NCBI GenBank assembly: GCA_902796355.1
Contig: CADBOU010000124.1
Location: 1 to 37,720 of the forward strand
Direction of reading: 5' to 3'
Source of the DNA: an uncultured Lachnospiraceae bacterium
GTDB lineage: Bacteria > Bacillota > Clostridia > Lachnospirales > Lachnospiraceae
DNA: 37,720 nt
The translations under genes and the position numbers were made by a program. This document shows, piece by piece, positions 34,696-37,720 of the stretch (positions within the stretch are counted from its first letter, which is position 1; the number at the start of each line of letters is the position of its first letter). A model generated the notes under the pieces. That model did no database searches and was not told where the DNA came from. It worked only from the letters and a program-made list of their open reading frames with translations.

Positions 34696-35584
34696 AGGAG
34701 ATCCCATCAGGATTGACAAATATCTTTCGACAATTTCGACTGATTATACACGTTCTTTTATACAGAAACAGATCAAGGATGGTTATGTTTCTGTCAATGG
34801 ATCTGCCGTCCGCCCTTCCTATATGCTGACAGCAGGAGATATCATTCGCATGGAGCTGCCGGCAGTAAAAGATCCTGAAATTCTACCCAGTCAGATAGAT
34901 TTGGATATCCTATATGAAGATCAGGATCTTCTGGTAGTCAACAAGCCGAAAGGCATGGTCGTTCATCCTGCACCCGGACATTATAACGACACTCTGGTGA
35001 ATGCTCTGATGGCGTACTGCAAAGATGATTTATCAGGTATTGGCGGTATCGCAAGGCCAGGAATTGTGCACAGAATCGATAAAGACACTTCAGGATCATT
35101 ACTGATCTGCAAAAACGACAGAACCCATCAGGCAATCAGTGCACAGCTTAAAGACCACAGCATCACACGGATTTACTGCGGCATTGTCTGCGGCTATCCT
35201 GATCCGGTTAACGGAACAGTCCGCGGCTGTCTCGGAAGACACGCAAAAAACCGTTTGAAACGAGCTGTTGTCAGTGCCGACAAAGGAAAACCGGCTGTCA
35301 CACACTATCAGACAACCGAACAGTTCAAAGGCTATTCGCTTATGAAATTCAAACTGGAAACCGGAAGAACGCATCAGATCCGTGTCCATATGGCATCGAT
35401 CCATCATCCGCTTCTTGGTGATGAGCTCTATGGATCGGCAAAGAATCCATTCGGCGTAACAGGGCAGGTTCTCCACGCAAAAGTCATTGGATTTATTCAT
35501 CCCTCTACCGGCCGTTACATGGAGTTTACAGCGCCGCTTCCGGATTACTTTAACCGGTTATTGCAGACTTTAAGGGAACAGTGA
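34679..35584 (+). CDS. RluD-type large-subunit pseudouridine synthase
   Basis: A 301-residue RluA/RluD-family pseudouridine synthase. An N-terminal S4 RNA-binding domain (about 10-70, IRIDKYLS and KDGYVSVNG) precedes the catalytic domain with HRIDKDTSG, in which D134 is the catalytic aspartate. The later GRTHQIRVHMASIHHPLLGDELYG region (in pieces) is characteristic. The rRNA target is probably in 23S helix 69, by analogy with RluD only. The ATG lies inside lspA and has no clear Shine-Dalgarno, so translation is likely coupled. lspA-rluD pairing is common in Firmicutes. Confidence 0.93.
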   Translation: MTIPFEGDPIRIDKYLSTISTDYTRSFIQKQIKDGYVSVNGSAVRPSYMLTAGDIIRMELPAVKDPEILPSQIDLDILYEDQDLLVVNKPKGMVVHPAPGHYNDTLVNALMAYCKDDLSGIGGIARPGIVHRIDKDTSGSLLICKNDRTHQAISAQLKDHSITRIYCGIVCGYPDPVNGTVRGCLGRHAKNRLKRAVVSADKGKPAVTHYQTTEQFKGYSLMKFKLETGRTHQIRVHMASIHHPLLGDELYGSAKNPFGVTGQVLHAKVIGFIHPSTGRYMEFTAPLPDYFNRLLQTLREQ

Positions 35585-35601
35585 TACAATAAGTACGGAG
35601 G
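35561..35601 (+). promoter_or_regulatory. Candidate promoter and ribosome binding site of the cytidylate-kinase-like gene
   Basis: TTGCAG (35561-35566) and TACAAT (35585-35590) are separated by 18 bp, a reasonable sigma-A arrangement overlapping the end of rluD. GGAGG at 35597-35601 is the ribosome binding site of the next gene. A start here would give a leader of only about a dozen bases. Confidence 0.4.
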
Positions 35602-35609
35602 TAATAATC

Positions 35610-36236
35610 ATGAAAGATCAACATATTGTGATTACCATCGGACGTGAATTCTACAGTGGAGGCCAGCGTGTCGCCAAGAAGCTTTCAGAGGATCTCGGGA
35701 TCAAGGTCTACGACGAGGATCTGATGAATGAAGCTGCCAAAGACAGCGGCTTTTCCAAGGAACTGTTTGAATCTCAGGATGAAAAGCCAACCAACAGTTT
35801 CCTGTACTCACTGGTCATGGATACATATTCATTCGGATACGGAAGCAATACATATTCTGATATGCCGCTCAATCACAAGGTGTTTTTGGCATTACTTGAT
35901 ACTATCAGGCATATAGCTGAAAATGAGTCCTGTATCATACTCGGACGTTGCGCAGACTATGCACTGGAAGAGATGGAAGAGTGTACATCCGTATTTCTAT
36001 GTGCAGATTTTGATGAACGCGTTAAAACCGTACAGAATTTGCTTGGATTAACACCATCTAAAGCAAAAGATCGTGTCAGAAAAGAAGATAAAGCGCGGTC
36101 CAGTTATTATAATTTCTATACTGACAAAAAATGGGGCAGTGCCAGCGGATATGATCTGTGCATTAACACTGGCGTTCTGGGCATAGAAGGATCTGCTAAA
36201 TTGATTGAACATTACATTGAAGAGCGCTATAAATGA
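35610..36236 (+). CDS. Cytidylate-kinase-like P-loop protein
   Basis: A 208-residue protein of the cytidylate kinase-like family (Cytidylate_kin2 type). The N-terminal ITIGREFYSGGQRVAKKLSE corresponds to the family's GRE-x-GSGG phosphate-binding loop, but a Tyr (Y15) replaces the usual Gly. The middle has CIILGRCADYAL, typical of the family, and a late segment RVRKEDKARSSYYNFYTDKKWG is the lid-like region. Despite the name these proteins are not proven CMP kinases and the true Cmk is generally a separate gene. GGAGG precedes the ATG. It is the last + strand gene of the window and is followed by a hairpin. Confidence 0.85.
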   Translation: MKDQHIVITIGREFYSGGQRVAKKLSEDLGIKVYDEDLMNEAAKDSGFSKELFESQDEKPTNSFLYSLVMDTYSFGYGSNTYSDMPLNHKVFLALLDTIRHIAENESCIILGRCADYALEEMEECTSVFLCADFDERVKTVQNLLGLTPSKAKDRVRKEDKARSSYYNFYTDKKWGSASGYDLCINTGVLGIEGSAKLIEHYIEERYK

Positions 36237-36271
36237 GTTTGACATTTTATTAACAATACGATAGAGCAGTA

Positions 36272-36307
36272 AAGACCGGACAGCAGAAGACTTCCGGTCT
36301 TATTGTT
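36272..36307. terminator. Hairpin between convergent genes, probable (bidirectional) terminator
   Basis: AAGACCGGA (36272-36280) pairs perfectly with TCCGGTCTT (36293-36301) across a 12-nt loop. T-rich sequence (TTATTGTTTATT, from 36300) follows on the + strand. It sits between the convergent cytidylate-kinase-like gene and the recombinase gene and could stop transcription from both sides, although the A-tract on the recombinase side is short. Confidence 0.7.
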
Positions 36308-37377
36308 TATTCATTCTCTCGTAACTGAACAACTCCGGCTGCCTGACGGCGTCTGTTCTCGTCTATTGCAGCATAGTGCTTCCTGGTCGTGTTAACATCT
36401 TTATGGCCCAGCACATCAGCGACCAGGTAAATATCACCTGTTTCTTTATACAGCGACGTACCGTAGGTACTGCGCAGTTTATGCGGCGTAATATGCTTGT
36501 TCGGCGTTACCTGAACAGCATATTTTTTGATCATGTTTTCTATTGCCTGTACACCGATTCTTTTTCGCTGCAGCGAGTAAAACAGAGCATTTTCATGCCC
36601 TTTTAAAGGCTCAATTTTCTTGCGGTCACCTTCAATGTAATCAATCAGGGCTTTTTCAACTTCCTGGCCGAAGTACACGATCATTTCGTTTCCGCCTTTT
36701 CTGACGACTTTAACGCTGTTATTCTTAAAATCGACATCGCCCAGATCAAGACCGACACATTCTGAGACACGCAGTCCGGTGCCCAGAAGCAATGTGCAAA
36801 TAGCCAGATCCCGTTGTTTGGTTTTTTTGTAATAAGCTAATGCCTGCCCTTTAAGAGAATCTCCGCCTTTTTCAATTAAATCAAGAAGGGATGCGACTTC
36901 ATCAGGTTCCAGTCGTATAATTGCCTTTTCATGCAGCTTAGGCATCTCTACAAGCACAGTAGGGTTAGTCTTGATCATTTGCTTTTTAAAATAATAGGCG
37001 TAAAAGCTTCGGAGCGATGACATCTTTCGCGCAAGGCCTTTTTCCGTGTTTGTCACGATACGTCCGTTTTCTTCCTGACGGTATACTTTCAGATACTCCA
37101 TATATTCTTCAAGATCCAGCGCTGTAACACGGTCCAGATCGTCCACTGTGAAATCCTGTATAGAGCGCCCGCTGTAAGAAGGATTCTCACTTAAAAGGAA
37201 ATGAAAGAAGACACGGATATCATATGCATAAGAGATACGTGTTTTTGATGACGTATGCGGTTCGATAGAACGAAAATAGTCTTTAGCAAACGGAGGAAGA
37301 GTCTTGAGCATATCACGCAGCCGAAGCGTGTGATCAATATAAAGCTTTTGATGGTAGGTCTGTTGATCCCGGTTCAT
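36307..37377 (-). CDS. xerS: XerS-like tyrosine recombinase
   Basis: A 356-residue tyrosine site-specific recombinase. The N-terminal SAM-like core-binding domain spans about residues 30-160 and the catalytic domain about 170-350. Catalytic residues are all present: R203 (GTGLRVSE), K227 (VVRKGGNE), H299 and R302 (TPHKLRST), H325 (VLGHKDVN) and nucleophile Y335 (KHYAAI). XerC/XerD are about 300 residues. The length and the stretch YKKTKQRDLAICTLLLGTGLR resemble the streptococcal XerS single-recombinase family (recalled, not searched). The ATG at 37377 has AAGGGG upstream; a longer frame to 37428 lacks this. XerS resolves chromosome dimers at a dif-type site with FtsK. An integrase role is less likely because no prophage genes flank it. 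Confidence 0.8.
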   Translation of the reverse strand: MNRDQQTYHQKLYIDHTLRLRDMLKTLPPFAKDYFRSIEPHTSSKTRISYAYDIRVFFHFLLSENPSYSGRSIQDFTVDDLDRVTALDLEEYMEYLKVYRQEENGRIVTNTEKGLARKMSSLRSFYAYYFKKQMIKTNPTVLVEMPKLHEKAIIRLEPDEVASLLDLIEKGGDSLKGQALAYYKKTKQRDLAICTLLLGTGLRVSECVGLDLGDVDFKNNSVKVVRKGGNEMIVYFGQEVEKALIDYIEGDRKKIEPLKGHENALFYSLQRKRIGVQAIENMIKKYAVQVTPNKHITPHKLRSTYGTSLYKETGDIYLVADVLGHKDVNTTRKHYAAIDENRRRQAAGVVQLRENE

Positions 37378-37410
37378 AAAAATACCCCTTATTATGAAAA
37401 AACAAAATAT

Positions 37411-37449
37411 AGCGCCCCAGGCAGGCATATCATACCATATCAGGGCGCT
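37411..37449 (-). terminator. Hairpin after rsfS, probable terminator for the minus-strand unit
   Basis: Arms AGCGCCC (37411-37417) and GGGCGCT (37443-37449) pair perfectly around a 25-nt loop. Read on the minus strand, a T-rich tract (ATATTTTGTTTTTT) follows, as expected for termination of transcription from rsfS. On the + strand five T follow the other arm. The long loop weakens the prediction. It overlaps the candidate xerS promoter. Confidence 0.55.
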
Positions 37450-37458
37450 TTTTGTCTA
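37429..37458 (-). promoter_or_regulatory. Candidate promoter of the xerS-like gene
   Basis: On the minus strand TAGACA (37458-37453) is followed after 18 bp by TATGAT (37434-37429) with an upstream TGG, giving an extended -10. The predicted transcript would start near 37422, about 45 nt before the ATG, and would carry the AAGGGG ribosome binding site. The elements lie within the hairpin described for rsfS termination, so termination and initiation may be interleaved. Confidence 0.4.
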
Positions 37459-37481
37459 TATCTATTTGCAAAATCTGTATT

Positions 37482-37509
37482 TGTCGTATAGATTGATCTC
37501 TATCCGAAA
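37482..37509. other. Imperfect inverted repeat with 11-6-11 layout, candidate Xer (dif-type) recombination site
   Basis: Left arm TGTCGTATAGA (37482-37492), spacer TTGATC (37493-37498), right arm TCTATCCGAAA (37499-37509). The reverse complement of the right arm matches the left arm at 9 of 11 positions, with the five inner bases ATAGA identical; one more outer base also matches. Arm and spacer lengths equal those of dif sites bound by XerC/XerD-type recombinases. It lies about 105 bp upstream of the xerS-like start, between that gene and rsfS. Further TCTAT motifs occur at 37455-37465. It could instead be an operator or chance. Confidence 0.45.
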
Positions 37510-37571
37510 ACTGTTAAATCGAAAGAATTATCCTTTTAAGCTGCTCTTCCGGCTTGAGTGTCTTGCTCAAA

Positions 37572-37720
37572 TCAGGCGTCCAATTCAAGAGGATTGATCT
37601 GTTTTGCATCCTTCCAGATTCTTGCAAGATCATAGAATGTCCGGTTGCTTGCATCAAACAGATGAATCACAATATCCCTGCAGTCAATCAAGACCCAGCC
37701 GCTCTTGCCTTTTCCTTCAA
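37572..37720 (-). CDS. rsfS: Ribosome silencing factor RsfS, C-terminal part
   Basis: The last 48 codons of a minus-strand gene that continues beyond the window; the frame is open from the window edge to TGA at 37572-37574. The translated segment contains GKSGWVLIDCRDIVIHLFD and FYDLARIWKDA, matching the C-terminal half of RsfS/RsfA (DUF143), which binds uL14 and blocks joining of ribosomal subunits in starvation. The following 120 nt before the hairpin contain no gene. The first codon inside the window is incomplete. Confidence 0.88.
   Translation of the reverse strand, partial: EGKGKSGWVLIDCRDIVIHLFDASNRTFYDLARIWKDAKQINPLELDA

Noticed and set aside
36239-36267. Perfect TTGACA at 36239-36244 after the cytidylate-kinase-like gene, possible promoter of a small RNA
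   Set aside because: No acceptable -10 lies at 16-18 bp (TAGAGC at 17 bp), and the sequence runs straight into a terminator hairpin. It is probably chance.
36307-37377. Recombinase as a prophage or genomic-island integrase
   Set aside because: No tRNA, excisionase, phage or transfer genes, and no direct-repeat ends are visible; neighbours are housekeeping genes. Length and sequence resemble XerS.
37378-37428. Seventeen-codon N-terminal extension of the recombinase
   Set aside because: It would place the ribosome binding site AAGGGG and the spacer inside the coding region. The internal ATG at 37377 has correct spacing, and the extension overlaps the candidate hairpin and promoter.
37499-37530. 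Resemblance of TCTATCCGAAAAC and following bases to streptococcal difSL (shared TCCGAAAA)
   Set aside because: The downstream half does not form matching arms, only about six positions agree, and my recall of difSL is not exact. The 11-6-11 repeat partly overlapping it is better supported.

Overview
The window looks like a chromosomal segment of a low-to-mid GC, single-membrane Firmicute. The class Clostridia, and most plausibly the Lachnospiraceae or a close relative, is an inference from gene content and order. The supporting points are strong AGGAGG-type ribosome binding sites with several TTG starts, SepF, MreBCD, a FtsK/SpoIIIE translocase, an endonuclease-type MutL without MutH, the order miaB-mutS-mutL-miaA-(Met gamma-lyase family), and radC-mreBCD-PBP2-rodA. 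I see no prophage, CRISPR array, insertion sequence, rRNA or tRNA. Almost everything is densely packed on the + strand, often with ATGA-type stop/start overlaps, so long co-transcribed units are likely.

Layout. 1-2.9 kb: the 3' part of alanine racemase, a CBS/CorC-domain protein and an AEC-family carrier. 2.9-8.2 kb: YebC, FtsK/SpoIIIE, FolD and an uncharacterised membrane protein (zinc ribbon, TPR, two chitobiase-type repeats). 8.2-13.2 kb: uridine phosphorylase and cytidine deaminase, PhoH and YbeY, a MurJ/SpoVB-type flippase and 5-formyl-THF cyclo-ligase. 13.2-20.0 kb: tRNA modification and mismatch repair (MiaB, MutS, MutL, MiaA). 20.0-23.0 kb: a PAP2 phosphatase, a methionine gamma-lyase-family PLP enzyme and a BaiN/HI0933-type flavoprotein. 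23.1-31.3 kb: radC followed by the cell-elongation module (divergent MreB, MreC, MreD, a very long PBP2, RodA, and a lipoprotein D,D-carboxypeptidase). 31.3-36.2 kb: a HlyD-like membrane protein, YggS, SepF, a terminator, LspA, RluD and a cytidylate-kinase-like protein. 36.3-37.7 kb: the only two real minus-strand genes, a 356-residue XerS-like tyrosine recombinase and the 3' end of rsfS.

Working together: the mre/PBP2/rodA/carboxypeptidase group builds and trims side-wall peptidoglycan, alanine racemase and the MurJ-like flippase feed the same pathway, and SepF and FtsK belong to division and chromosome segregation. FtsK and the XerS-like recombinase could form the chromosome dimer resolution pair. 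Directly upstream of the recombinase is an imperfect inverted repeat with 11-bp arms and a 6-bp spacer, the layout of a Xer recombination site. I regard this candidate XerS/dif pair as the most interesting observation. Secondary points are an MreB homologue with substitutions in nucleotide-binding motifs, a roughly 250-residue insertion in PBP2, and a possible ldhA-like 5' remnant in front of radC. Most of the window is ordinary housekeeping sequence, and I found no clear evidence of a wholly new multi-gene system.
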